Source: Pegea sp. RAD2-039 (taxonomy: Eukaryota > Chordata > Thaliacea > Salpida > Salpidae). Taken from it: a DNA stretch of 64,000 nucleotides. The stretch is taken from NCBI GenBank assembly GCA_034620365.1, contig JAQGEQ010000204.1, positions 186,001 through 250,000 on the forward strand, written 5' to 3'. Below the pieces are notes generated by a model, which ran no database searches, was not told the DNA's origin, and saw only the letters and a program-made list of their open reading frames with translations. Positions 12,247-25,128 of the stretch are shown piece by piece. Made by a program: the position numbers and the translations under genes. How positions within the stretch are numbered: position 1 is the first letter of the stretch; every line of letters begins with the position of its first letter.

Positions 12247-12252
12247 AATAAA
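12247..12252 (+). terminator. Poly(A) signal AATAAA of glomulin
   Basis: AATAAA lies 58 nt after the glomulin stop, followed by a T-rich stretch. Position and motif fit a cleavage/polyadenylation signal. Confidence 0.6.
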
Positions 12253-14022
12253 TATATATTTTTTTAATTTGAAGAAATCTTTATCGATAATTATAAGAAG
12301 ACAAATAAAAGTTAAATGTTTTAAATAAGTTAAGGAAATTGTAGATAGATAGAAACTATTTTTTCAACACAGAAACCTATATAAAGTAAAAAAGTAAAGT
12401 ATAAAGAAACTTTCGAAAGCTTGTATAGAAATCATCGATTTTATAAAACCAATAAGAATTAATTCTATTAATGTCAAATTAATTTTGCTGTAAAACCTAG
12501 AAGCAAAAAGCTCCTAAAAAATTTTCTATGTACCAAATTTCATACAAATAATTTTTAGTCCTCATTTTCTTTGATGCTTTATATAAGTAAATGAAAATAG
12601 TTTGCAAGACTAATTTTAAGAAAATTAATTTAATGTGTTTAGAACTCATTCAGTTTTTCAATTACAAGAAGAAATACTGGGACATTTTAATAGTAGAAAA
12701 ATATGTATCTGCTCACTAACTTCATACAGACTATTGAAGCTTCTATCATTGTAATATTCATAAAGATTCTTAAATGCATCAAATACTGATGCAGCAAAAG
12801 GAAACTGACAAGCTTGCTAGACATTGTAAAATTCTCTGAAAGTTGGTTATAGAGATTTGCTGATTTCTATGTAATTTAAAAACAATAATTGAATACATAT
12901 TTAGTACATAATGATATTTTATAATTATTTGTGTTTTATTTTAAAAAATTTCCATCTTATTAGTATTTGGGTTGCAAGCATTATTACTTCACTTGTTCAT
13001 CAAGCCAATCTGTGTTGATGTTATCATCTACTTGCTTAGACAAATGTCAACGAAGAATCTAAAAAATTTTTGTAAAAAATAAAAGAGATTCGACATTAAA
13101 GGTTTAATTTAGCGAAATAAACTAACTTTGTATTGTCAAAGATTTATTAAATAAATATTCACACAAATGATGTAAAAGCCTTATTTAAATTAAATCTCAT
13201 ATATCTTTCATTTTCATGCAATTCAACTTAATATTAATTATCTATAAGCTGTTGTAATTATAAATCATAAATTTTCTACTGTGTACTCAAAAACAAATTA
13301 TTGTGAAATGTCACTCAAAACTGTGCAATCAATGAAAGTAAAATAAAAAACAGAAATAAGAAAAAAATAATTGTCTACGCAAATGAACAATCACACAAAT
13401 GAAATAGACCAATTCTAGAAACCCAGAAAAATGATTTTTTTATTTATCATATAAAATGACTTAAATATCTAGAATTTCATTGAAAACGTGTTCAACATCA
13501 AGACGTATGCAATGTGGCTGATAGTTTTATTTTGATACATAACTGATAAAAAATCTGAATTAGCAATATTTCCAGCTTTGTATTAAACGTAAATTCTTTT
13601 CGTGCAATTTTTTAATATTTTGTGGCGCGGAGTAGAAATTAAATTCAAATTACAAAAGTTGGTTTACAATAAAACAATGTTTATAGCAGATGTAAGATAG
13701 TTTGACTTAATTTATTAACTCACGAAAAAACCATTTAATGTTAATACCGTTAAAGTATTTCATAAACTCTTGAAAAGATCACAACTGATCTATATGAGCA
13801 GTAGTAGCGATTTTGAAGATTAAAATTGAAATCAAACGACGAATATAAATAATAGAAGATGAATAAGAGAGTTGGCAACTTCAGCAAACCAATCAAAAAA
13901 CTGAATAGAAAGCTCATTTGCATAATCCGTAGTTCTCCTCATCTCTCTTAAGCAATCACAGTTACTTGTCTTCTATGACGTCATCAACACCGAGCGATCA
14001 TCGCTTAATTACGGTGGTGATA
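12253..14022. other. Convergent 3' region between glomulin and chondroitin synthase
   Basis: AT-rich, no coding frame seen. TTTATT at 13711-13716 (AATAAA on the - strand) is a possible poly(A) signal for the - strand gene. A perfect TGACGTCA palindrome lies at 13976-13983. Confidence 0.5.
13976..13983. promoter_or_regulatory. TGACGTCA palindrome (CRE-like) in the 3' flank of chondroitin synthase
   Basis: Perfect consensus for CREB/ATF bZIP factors. It lies 40 bp past the chondroitin synthase stop, so a regulatory role is uncertain. Confidence 0.3.
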
Positions 14023-17000
14023 TCATCCCAGATCGCGTTTTGACTTCTCAAACTCTTTCAGCATCCAAGCGTCGCTTAGATCGTACACATGCGCAATCGT
14101 AGAGGCGCGAGATGCAGCGCACATGCGTAACTGATTTTCAGGCAGTTTGACATCACAATGAGATGGGTGGTAGACATGAATGAGGGACGGATCGACTGCG
14201 CGCATCAACTCAATTTTGTCCACGTTATCACCGTATCGCGTACGTATCACGTGATCTACTGTCGGTTGATTCTTTACAGCAGGTTGAGTGAGAAATTTAT
14301 CGACTAGATCAACATCTTCCAAGCCCCAACCTCTGATACTCGTATCGAACCCTCCTGAAGATACAAAGTCGTCTTGATAGACGCACAATAACCCGAAGCC
14401 ATAAGTACGCCAGTAACCAGCTCGTTTATAGATAGCATAATGATTCCGGCGTGCTTGGATCTCTTCTTTCAACGCTTGTTTCAAACCTGCTGCCAATGCT
14501 TCGGATGTTAGGTTGCCCTTTCGTTGCCATTCAGTTTTAACACGTGTGAACCCGGGGAAAAATTCACTGTATAGGACGGGATAGTAAACCTGTTTAGTGT
14601 GGATTGTGTTGTGACGACATTTGCGTAAAAATTGAGAGTTAAAATAAACGTCTACATCACAGAAAAAAAGAAGAGAGTTGTTGGCAAAATGGGAGGCTCC
14701 TACTTCAAGTCCTGCTCCTCTAGAAAAATCTGCTTCTATTTGAATTAGTTTTAGATCATATTTGGGATATTTCTGTTGATACAAGGATACTAATTCAATC
14801 GTTCGTTTTCCATCTTCAATTAATGAAGGATCATCCTTGTGAAATAAAATCACCAACAAGCTTATTGCATCTCCTGTCGATAAGCATATTTGTTCCAAAT
14901 TTTTCATAAATATTTGAAATGTGGTATATCGCCCAATTAAAGGGACAATTATATTTATAACTTCTGGACTTTTTCTGCCATACACATAAGGACTGAGTGC
15001 ATTTTTATCTGACCCTGTTCGTTCGGCATGTAATTGTCTTTGAACATGACTTTTTTTGAACACTTGCCACTTGTTCATGTCCTCTGTACTTACTCCTATC
15101 ATCGATAAGAACATGTTTTTTGTCTTTTGCATGACCAATGTTAAATAATGACTGCGAAAATTTGCATTATTTTTCAAATATTCCACATTCAAATCATTTT
15201 CTTCTTTAATATTAACTCTACTAAAGCATTGAATCATGTAAACGTGTCTTCTCATTTGCATCATCATCTTTTTTCCACGCTTTCGTTTGTAAGCCAGGAT
15301 TAAATCAAGAACATATTCAGCTCCATAAAGAGGATTGACTCGTTTGTATCCGTAACTGATTTGTTTAAACTCTGCTTTTCTACCAGCAGCTTTTGGATTG
15401 TTATTCATTGTGTCTAAAACCTGAGATACAATTTCAAATTTTAGTTTGTATGAATCAACAACAATAATTTCCATTTCTTATTCCATTTGTTATACATTAT
15501 TGCTGTATTGATTGTAATATAAATAAATATTCATTTAAATATGTATAAAACAAAATTTCAATTTTTTCACGATAAATATTTTAAAGGTCTGTATTTCTTA
15601 TAAACATAATAAATATTGATTATTTGCAAGCTATGCAATAATATACTACACAGTACAGTATATCACATAATAAATAGATACAACTTAATCCTAAATTGAT
15701 ATATCTATGTTATCTATAAATCTTACATTCAAAATAATCTTTCGTAGAGAATATTGTTGGGGACTTTGAATTCCTCGACGAGGAATAGATGGAGGAGCCG
15801 AATACACCAACCGATCTGTTAGCATATCCCATGCAATTACTTCCTTCCAATTCTTAGGAGCAAATCGATAAAGTGAAGGTTTGCTTCCCACGGTTAACTT
15901 CTCAAGATCCAAACTTAAATTGAGCATTTTTGAGAAGGTAGCTGCTTCCCGCGTTATTTCTAAAGCTAATTTCCTATAAGATTCAATCTTCTTCGAGAGA
16001 ACATATTGATGAAGTTTGAGTTGATAAAAAGGATCTTTGTTAGGATGCATAGTAAGAGAGCCAGGTAAACGACGATTTTGTGCTTCATCATAGGCATCGA
16101 TGTAACCTTTTCTGTTTGCATAATGTTCATAGAATAAATCTTGAACCTAAAAATAATAAATTTGATATATTAGAAAAAAATGCAATGAAATTTGTCTTCC
16201 GGGAGTTTAGTTTGATCAAGTTAAATTAGATAACAATTGCGGTAGCGTCATATCAAAACCTGTTTTAAATTACGATTTTAAGGGATAATTTTCTATTTGA
16301 CTGGGTTTTAAAACTTGCAGTTGATGATAATGGATGACATGACGGAAAAGCCTTTTGCATTCGTACAAAAGAGCTAATACCAGCTTTCAAAATGAGCTAT
16401 AGGTTGTAACTTTCATTATTTTTGCCCACAAATGCTCGAGGCATAACTTTTGAATATAATCGTCTGAATTTTGAGATTTATTTAAACTAAACTTTCATCT
16501 ACTATTATAAACGAAAGTGTTTGAGCTTATTGAGTCATTTTTTACAATATTTCACTTGAGTCAACTTTCGACTTTTCTTTACTCTTCAATCCAAAAAGTA
16601 AAAACCTTTAGGTCTAATTTCAATTTGCAAGAAGCTAAAATTTGTTGAAATTTCCGTTGTTGATATAACACATAGATATTTCAGTTAATTTCTACCCAAT
16701 TAGTCGTGAATAGTTGTTTAATAAATCATAATATTCAGCAAATGAGAAGTTATTATAAAATCCTACACTATCTATTGACATATAATAATAAAAGCTTGAT
16801 TAATAAGTTTGTATGACAATCAAACAGAATGATTAAAACTTAATAACTGGATTAAAACTGCTTTTCCTTATTTTGTTTATAATTTAAATTACTGAATTTA
16901 ACAAGCCTTTAAATTCAATCTCTGTTAATTTAGATTTAAATGCGATAATGAGGTTGATCGTTTATTTTAACCTTGTATTTTACAATTAATGACATTTATT

Positions 17001-20000
17001 TATTTGTTTAACGCAAGGCTGCTAGTTATTAATTCAACGGCCAATAAAAATCAAATATTACAGGCAAAAAGACAGTTGAAAGGACCTAAAGTGGATTAGG
17101 TTTAGTAAATAAAGACTGTTTCTATTAATGAGTTCAATGATTGAATAAAATTTGAAATGCAATCTAATCTGATGACATAACTTTGAATAAGGCACGATTT
17201 ACGTTATAGAATGTTCGTATGAATAAAAACAATAGAAACTGTTGATGCAATAAAGTGGGCAATTTGCAGTAATCTGTTAGTTAAAAATTTATCGATACGG
17301 TTCATGAGCCTTCAAATACTAGTTTAATGTTAGAAGTATTCAACTTATATAAAACTTATTTATAACTATACTTTAATTTGGAAAAAGGGCTACTGACTCT
17401 ACTCAATAGGCTTTGCTAAGCATTTATCATTTAGATTATTATTCTCGCAAAATGAGAGTTACATCAAAAAAGCTTTTTTCGTGAGATCTGTTGTACCAAC
17501 ACTTAAGTTAGAATAGAATAAGAGATTTTCAAAATCAAGAGAAGTAAATACTTTCAGATGTTTCATACTTATAAAGCTATAAAAAATAACTTTATGTATG
17601 TTTGAAAACATTAAAAAAATTTATAAATACAGATACATATGCATAATAATTTAATAAGTTTCAAGAAAAAGTATCATAGAAAGCTACTTTACGGATAAAA
17701 TTTTGAAAAAGATTGTTTAATCTTTCATAATTACTGTTAAATAAGAATCAGCAATTACAGATTGTAGCAATTTACTATTAACAGCAGTAGACACATTTTA
17801 TTGAACAGTACTTTTAAGTTATTCAGCTATAACCAAAACAAATTTATAAAACTTAAGATTTTACTTATTAATCAACTTAGATAAAGCTTAAAGGCAGCCA
17901 GACAAGATGACTCAACTAAATGATACCACCAAAGTCTTTTTTAGATTTTTTAATGCTTTTAGCGTTAAAAAGTTTTACTGTAATTTAATCATCTATTATA
18001 AGCATCAATACAGAACCAAAAAATTGTATTTAAACTTGCGTTAAATTTACCTAAAAAACTATGAAGTGATTAGAATTAGTTACCAAGTGTTTCGGTTAGT
18101 TTTAGATATAAAAACTTATTTTCTTTTAGTTATTTGTTTTGCAAACAATTTTCTAATCAGCCAGCGCTTGTCATAACTTAATTATTTGTTAATTTAAAGC
18201 GTATAGAAAATGATTATTCGTCTCGTTGGTATCGAAGTATCTACAATCAAATGTATTTTATGACGGTTGAGATTTGTTTTTTGAGACCAAAACAGTTTAA
18301 AACTGCAAGAAAGCAAGAAAACTGCGCTATTTTACTCTAGCAGTAGATTTTATATCATCTTAAGTTTTGCTAAATGCAAGAATTTAAAGATTAGAAAAAA
18401 TTGAGTATCTAAATTCAATTAGGTAAAAAGTGACAATTTTGCTAAAGTTTGATCGTTATTGGATTTGTTTAAAATTCTTTAATCACAACGTTCTATATTT
18501 AACAAAAACTATCATATTTTATCATTTTTCAGTTAACTTTTCTACATTTTGTACTATTTAATTATAGTTGTAATAGAAATTATCTTGAAGGTTTTTGAAG
18601 CTTAATTTCCACGTTAAAATTGTCATTTATCTTCCATAAATCATGAAAAAGTTAACCAAAGTTTTGATAAGATATCTTTACTATGCATTTCAGTTTTAAC
18701 TTTTTATTGAAAGTTATATTCATTTTAAATCTAACTCTAAAATTTATGCTAATAATGAGCTAACTTCTTTTTAAAAATCACGATAGTTCTTCTGAAAGTG
18801 GTTTATGTTTGTTACTGGAAACAGCTCAATCTGGAAAGTCTTATGTAACATTTATACGATATTTATTACTTATGAACCTGATTAAATTATAATGTCAAAT
18901 TTTTAAGTTTCAAAACAACTATAGAAAGTAGTTAGTTTAAATTCGTTTTATACTTCACTAGATAAAAACATTGAGTGTTATGTTGCCTAATTGAACTGAT
19001 GCGGTTTTTTTACAGCCAAGTTAAGTAAGTTTCTTACACGTTACGGTTTGTAAATCCCTAACTGTCATGTGCTACATCTATTTTTTGTTAAATTTCTATT
19101 TTAACTGTATATAATAATTTTATAATAAATGAAGATGCATATATAGATTTTTAAACAAATTATTTTAGCAAAAACATTGAAATTAAAAGTATAACATGGA
19201 AAATAGTATTGCTATAATAAGATTTTACAAGATTTGTAAAAAAAAAACTATTTCTTGAAAATCAAGCTGAAGAACTTTTAATTGGAAATCATAGAAATTT
19301 GTTGATTTAAATTAAATTGGAACAAAACTAAATTAAAAGACATTAAGCTTAAGACTCACTTCATAGGTCCACAGACAATTGACATTTGCAAAGCGCTTCA
19401 AACATCTACTAAGTTCAACATCTTCATGCCAAGTGTACAGCTGCTTGACACATTTATGAATGTGAGGTCCAACTCTTCTAATAATTTCTCTACTCATAAT
19501 AATTCCGGGACCGCCCATACAATAGTTCTCATCTTGTCTCAAACCTAGCTGTCCGCGTTCCTACATATAAAAGATAAAAAGATATGTTTTAATATTTGTT
19601 AAAAAGATTTTTATGTTGTTTAAAACATATGTTTCCTGCTCACAGAAAAGTTGAATGAGTTTATTGAAGAGAAATGATATTTGAAATACTTTTATGATCA
19701 CTATGAAATGTTCATTTTGATTTATTTCTTATGACAACTATCAGATCAATTTCAGGAAAATAGCTTAAATGGTTTCCCAAATTAATCTGTAAAAATATTT
19801 TGACCAGCAACAAAACATTTGGTTATTGAAGTCGATGAAGGTTAATCTCGTATAAACAACTCACTACAAAAGTAACAAATAAGCTCTATAAAAATATAAA
19901 ATTTAACCTTACTTATAAAAGCGGTTTATATTCTAACTAATGTTTAATGTAATCTTCAACGAATAAAATGCTTTTTAAGTGGAAGTATTTCAGAAGATAG

Positions 20001-22132
20001 TTTTAATCATTTATAATTTGATAGCATTTCATAGACATAAGCCAGATGAAGAAAAATGATAATTGGAGTGCTTTGAAAACATCTTTTTAAGAAGCAAGTT
20101 TCTTTTGCAAAATTTTCTCAACAGATATAGTACAAGTTAAAAGTAAAATAACAGCAAGCAAAAATAAAAGTAATTTATCAAATCTAATTCAGTAATGTAA
20201 CAACACTTTATCTGTAACATTAAGAGTGTTAAATATTTGATACGTTATTTGCATATTTATCTTTTATATTTAGTAAAATTAAGCAGTGCTAAATTGACCA
20301 AACCTAAAATTGAGCTCTTAACAAAAAGTATATTTTAGTTTAGAGTGAATAAATTTAGCTTGAAATGAGTCATGATTTTGGGTTTAAAACTACTAGAGAT
20401 TAGAATCTCACTTTGATTAAATAAGTTTTATCGTTAGCTTTGTTTACATGAATACAATTTTAACATTTTAAATAAACAATAATTTTGAAGGAGCTGATAA
20501 TTTCTCAAATTTACAATTTATCGAAACATTGCAAAGTGTTTATTATCACACACATGCTCTTCGACTTTTTATGATTTTATTTTTAAGACTAGGAAGTAAC
20601 AATTTATCTACACAGCAAAACTATGATTTCTACAATTTAAAATATTATTTTAGAGAGGTAATAAACTTTTTAGGTGCATACACTTTTAGGATAAGTTCTT
20701 CTTAACCATACTTTTAATAATACAAGCTGTCATAACAATGACTGAAAGTAACTTCTAAAACTTCAACAGTTAAAGATTTATCTAACACAGGAAATTTCAG
20801 GAAAGTATTAACCTGAAATAGAACCGCTATTAAGTAAAAAAAATAACTTAAAATATTCATCTGGTCAGTCTTCAAAATTAATTAAATCGATGTGTGGCAG
20901 GAAACGTTTACCTGGTCATTTCCAATTCCAGTTTGTCCCAGAACAATCGGTTTACTGCTATTTAACCTTCGAAGTAGCCTTTCTAACTCCTTCCCCTTGA
21001 TATAAATATCATCATCTGCTCTCATGAACCATTCATATCTAAAAATAAGCAAGTTGTACACTTTAAGTTTGATGGCGTTAGACAAGAAGATCTTTTTTAT
21101 TTTCACATCAATAGTGGCTGCTGATACAACAAAGGTGTTGTTCAAATCTTTATGAATTCTTGAAACACTTATTAACTCTGTTCAACTTTTCAATTTGACA
21201 AACGAAAACTATATAACTATGGTACTTATGAATATTGCAACCGGTGATTTGTTTCCAGATACATTTTCGTCATTCAATAAGATATATTTACTTATTATTT
21301 TCATAACCAACAAGTTTGGCATCTATAAACACTTTATGTAAATTAAGTGGAAAATAATTGTCTATAACACACACAAAATAAGCTTAACAGAAATTTGCCA
21401 AAAACTTTGCTTACAAATACCAAAGAAGAAGCAACTTAAAATTACTTTGAGCTCACATTTAGTTTAGGTTGTCAACCCTTAAAGAAATTAAACTCACCCT
21501 GAATTTAGGTACAAATCGTACATGGACTTTAAAAGGAGAAATGATTTCTTCTGTGGAGGATAAGCATCATCATCTACAGTTGCTAAGCGTCGAAGAGGAA
21601 GCTTTTCAATAAAACTGTTGGTCCGAGCGTTCTCCCCGACGTAAAACTCTACTTTGCCTGGAATCAAATGTTTCCACGTATCCACAATAGCACGGCATCG
21701 TGAATCCAAATACTTTCCAGCAGTCATTACTCCGACATAAAGAAAGCCCTCTTGTTTAGGTATTTGTGGGGAGCCTGGTTGGGGACCAACCACAAACTTA
21801 TATTGGGGTAAAAGAGATGCACCTTCTATTTGATTACGATCCAATTCAGGATCAATATAATCTACTAGTTCGGACTGAGCTTTTCTTTGAGATGCAACTA
21901 CTGCATAAAAAGGCTCTTTCATTCTGAGATTCTTTGCCGAGTCCTGCTGTTGCTCAATGTTGTCATGGCAATCAGAGTGGAGATTGATACCGTAATCAGT
22001 GCGACGCAAACGATCGACATCAACTCGTGGCGGTTGAATTGCGATCCAAGATGTCAAGTGGAAACCAAAGATCAAACTAAAAATGAAAGTGAGGATTGTT
22101 CTTCGACTTATCCGTCGCTGCGTTGATCCCAT
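14023..22132 (-). CDS. Chondroitin sulfate synthase (CHSY family, bifunctional)
   Basis: Five exons: 22132-21498, 21038-20912, 19560-19360, 16146-15727, 15420-14023; about 926 aa (human CHSY1 is 802). It polymerises chondroitin in the Golgi by adding GlcA and GalNAc alternately. Residues about 13-33 form a type II membrane anchor. The N-terminal beta-3-glycosyltransferase-like domain shows FLYVGVMTAGKYL, YPPQKKSFLLLKSMYDLY, EWFMRADDDIYIKG (DDD near 220), CMGGPGIIMSRE and WHEDVELSRC. The C-terminal domain shows YGYKRVNPLYGAEY, LLFFCDVDVYF (DVD near 716) and GWGLEDVDL (near 825-833). Both metal-binding acidic motifs are intact, so both activities are plausible. Exon 5 starts at the CTCAG acceptor before VLDTMNNN, not at the first ATG of the open frame. 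The 3.2-kb intron at 16147-19359 shows nothing recognisable. Similar to C. elegans sqv-5. Confidence 0.93.
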
Positions 22133-22180
22133 TTCCAGCTTCTACTATGTGAAGTTTTGTCGACTCCTTATAGCTCGTGA

Positions 22181-22188
22181 TGACGTCA
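22181..22188. promoter_or_regulatory. TGACGTCA palindrome (CRE-like) upstream of chondroitin synthase
   Basis: A 12-bp palindrome GATGACGTCATC spans 22179-22190, 49 bp upstream of the - strand start codon. It is a perfect CREB/ATF core in a promoter-proximal position. Function is inferred from the motif only. Confidence 0.4.
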
Positions 22189-22190
22189 TC

Positions 22191-24970
22191 AGTTTACTAG
22201 CTAGACTGCTATGAGACTATTACTGCATATGGATGATAAATTGTTTATGCAAGTGCAGCAGTAAGCCATGAACAAAGTCCTGTAGAATATCAGAAGTCAT
22301 TTGTGAGTTGCTTTAAAAGCTGTTAAATGAGCAAGATAAAACTTTAATCAGAGAAATAAGGCTTCCTCTTAGGTTGTTTTAATTTCTGAAAATAATTGTT
22401 AAATTCAACTCAAAACTCTGAAATTACTTATTCAATGCTTCCTGTTACTATCGTGGCTCATTATGGTCAAGTGTTACAAAACTTTATTGATAGTTTTATT
22501 TGAGTTTCAAATGAAGGTATCAAATATTTTATAATCAGTCAACATTAAATATTAAAAAGTAAATAATTAACAATAAAATCATCTTGTGAATGTATGATAA
22601 AACTTTTTTACAACTTTTAGATTATGTCTAATACTTTGAGCCGGATGAACTTAGGTTTAAACAAGCCTAAAATAAATTTAACAAATTTAAAACGTTTAGA
22701 GCCCCGAAAATCAAAATACAAATTATAGATGCGAAGACATGTAAATTTTGGCAAAATAATTTTCTTGCTAAAAGTTTGTACCCCACAAAATTGAACATTA
22801 CATTTTAGTTCATATCTCTTGACTAATATTTACTAGTTGCTTAAGTCTCTTTAAACTGTTATCAAAAGTAGAGTTTATAGACTTGTAAAGTAGCAGGTTT
22901 AAATAAATACTTCACGATATGAATTTAGCTTTTGATATCAGAAGGTAGGTTTGAAGTTGCAAGTAACAAACAGTTTTATCTGATAATATGGTTGAAGCAA
23001 ACCTTTTGTACATTTTATATTTAAACAGAACATAATTTTTTGTTAATATAAAAGTTTTAAATACTATCTAGATAAATAACTGCTAAGGGTTTTTGAATCT
23101 AAGCTCGATTTATTTTACTTTTTGCAGTTTCAATTACCCACTACAGTTACACAAATTGCAGTGGTAGTTTTAGGAAGTAATCAAACTTACGAAATCTCAA
23201 GAAATCGTATTTAAATGCATTAGTTTAAAAACCAGGAAAAGTTGCTATCACAAAAAAACAAAAAGTACGATCATTAAATTTCCTGCAAATGATATATGCT
23301 AAAAGGAAATCATTTCTAGCTTTTTTTTGCTTATAAAACTCTAATTAGGCTTTCTAGATGACCTAATGGCTGGTTGAAAACTTAGTAGTTTCTCTACTTG
23401 AGTGGAAAGGTGGTGACGTCAGTTTGCAAAAATTTAGATTACTTGTGCTGATGCAAACTGTATTATGAAATTCTTGTTAGAAACAATTTACCATAAATGT
23501 TATGGAGACTGCTGTTTACAGAGTATTCATGTTAATAACAAGATTTTTAATAAGAAATATTCTATCGTCAACAATTGAAAAAGTAAGCTTTAATTAACTT
23601 TATGTATTGAATCCTTCTAATAACAACTAAATGAAATACTTTAGTTTGAATCAAAATATCAATCATAAGTTTAAATTCATACACAAATCTAGATTTCAAT
23701 CATAAATAATTCAATAATCATAAATAAACAAAAGCTATCGAATTGAAATAGATCCAGCCTCATTCTAAGAAACTTTTATTTTAATGATTTTGAAGTATTA
23801 CATGCAAAATATTTGTTGGAATAACCTTCAAGCGATAATTATAAAGCTAAACCAAAACAAAAAGTTTGTTTAAAGTTATACAAACATAAATTCAATTTTG
23901 ATTTATGTTTCGATCAAATTAGAAACTTTTTATAACAAATAATCGTAATACAGTCGACTTAAACTTAATTTCATTCGAAACACATGGGTCCATTTTATCG
24001 TTTTTACATTCAAAATATAACTTATATAAAAAAAATTTCAAAGTAAAATTGTCAAAGTCATAGCTATGGAACAAAATGATTTTATTTGATAAAAATTGTT
24101 CAAGACACAAAGAAAATAAATAAAATTTTATATTAACTCTAAGTTTAGGTTAAAGTTGACCATTTTTTTGGTTTTATGAAACTGAAATTCAGTTGTTTTA
24201 ACTTTATGTAGCATAACATCACCTGAATTCATTTGTAATTAAATTCAATTTTAATTTTAAACTGATAGATACTTCATCACCAAAATCTTTAACTTAACTT
24301 ATTAAAGTATTCGAGAGAAATCATTCAATGGCATTACAGCTATCACAAATGTCCTGACAGTCAATGAAGTTATAAGCTTGCAGTGTTCTGTTTGATATTA
24401 ACGCTTTTTATTTACTAAAGTTTAAAGCTAAAAGCTAAATTTCTTCGGCAACACCTGATTATCACATATAAGCTTGAGATAGTTTGAAAACCTAGCATGA
24501 AACCGCATTTTTAAGCTTTATTTTTCGTTGGTATATGTTATGTAATAAATAAAGAATAGTTTAATCAAATTGATGCTAGAGAAACATTTACCAATTTATT
24601 TATCTTTTGGTATCACACTTTATTTAGCTGACATGTTTATGATGAAGTAAGCTTTATTAGAAGCAAAGACAACTTTATTTCATTTATACTTACATCTAAA
24701 GTATAATAAACAAACTTTAAAAACACGACTAGTCTTGGATAAGATGTTATAGTAAAAAAACTACATTTGTATAAAATTGAAACTTCAAAACAGGTGTTCT
24801 AAATCAAGTTCTAGTGATCATACTCTAATTTCATATAAAAAATTTACATTTCAAGTTAAATGTTAAACTAAGCTTTTTAATAAGTAAACATCAACAAAAT
24901 TTAAAAGAACAAATCTTTAAAAATAATAAATATATGCAAATAAAGATGAAATTAAACTTATTAAACCTTC
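22191..24970. other. Intergenic 5' flank of chondroitin synthase
   Basis: Long AT-rich stretch without a supported gene. It contains a further TGACGTCA at 23414-23421. The 63-codon open frame at 23919-24110 (-) has low-complexity content and no splice context. Confidence 0.5.
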
Positions 24971-24974
24971 CCTC

Positions 24975-25128
24975 ATTCAGCTTGATTCGCTGAGATGTAA
25001 AGCTTAACTGGCTAGAGCAGTAAGCGATCAGCCAGTTTTTCTTTTCAATCACATTTTCTCTTTTCTTAAACCTTGACGAAGTGGTGCGTTTGTGCGTTGA
25101 GGCATGACGATTTGAGCGACCTATTCAG
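24975..25128. other. CpG-rich island with hairpin; possible ncRNA or untranslated exon
   Basis: Base composition changes sharply from the AT-rich surroundings, with many CG pairs. AACTGGCT (25006-25013) pairs perfectly with AGCCAGTT (25030-25037), followed by T5 and a pyrimidine run. GATTCGCT near 24984 could pair alternatively with AGCGATC near 25023. On the - strand a strong acceptor (TTCTTCTTTTCACAG, ending at 25129) opens an apparent exon 25128-25072 with an ATG at 25105 and an 18-codon frame. It could be a 5' UTR exon of chondroitin synthase, a small RNA, or a chance island. Confidence 0.3.

Noticed and set aside
25005..25040. Possible tRNA (TGGCTAGAGCAG resembles an A-box)
   Set aside because: No B-box GGTTCGANTCC, no acceptor stem and no anticodon arm could be placed.
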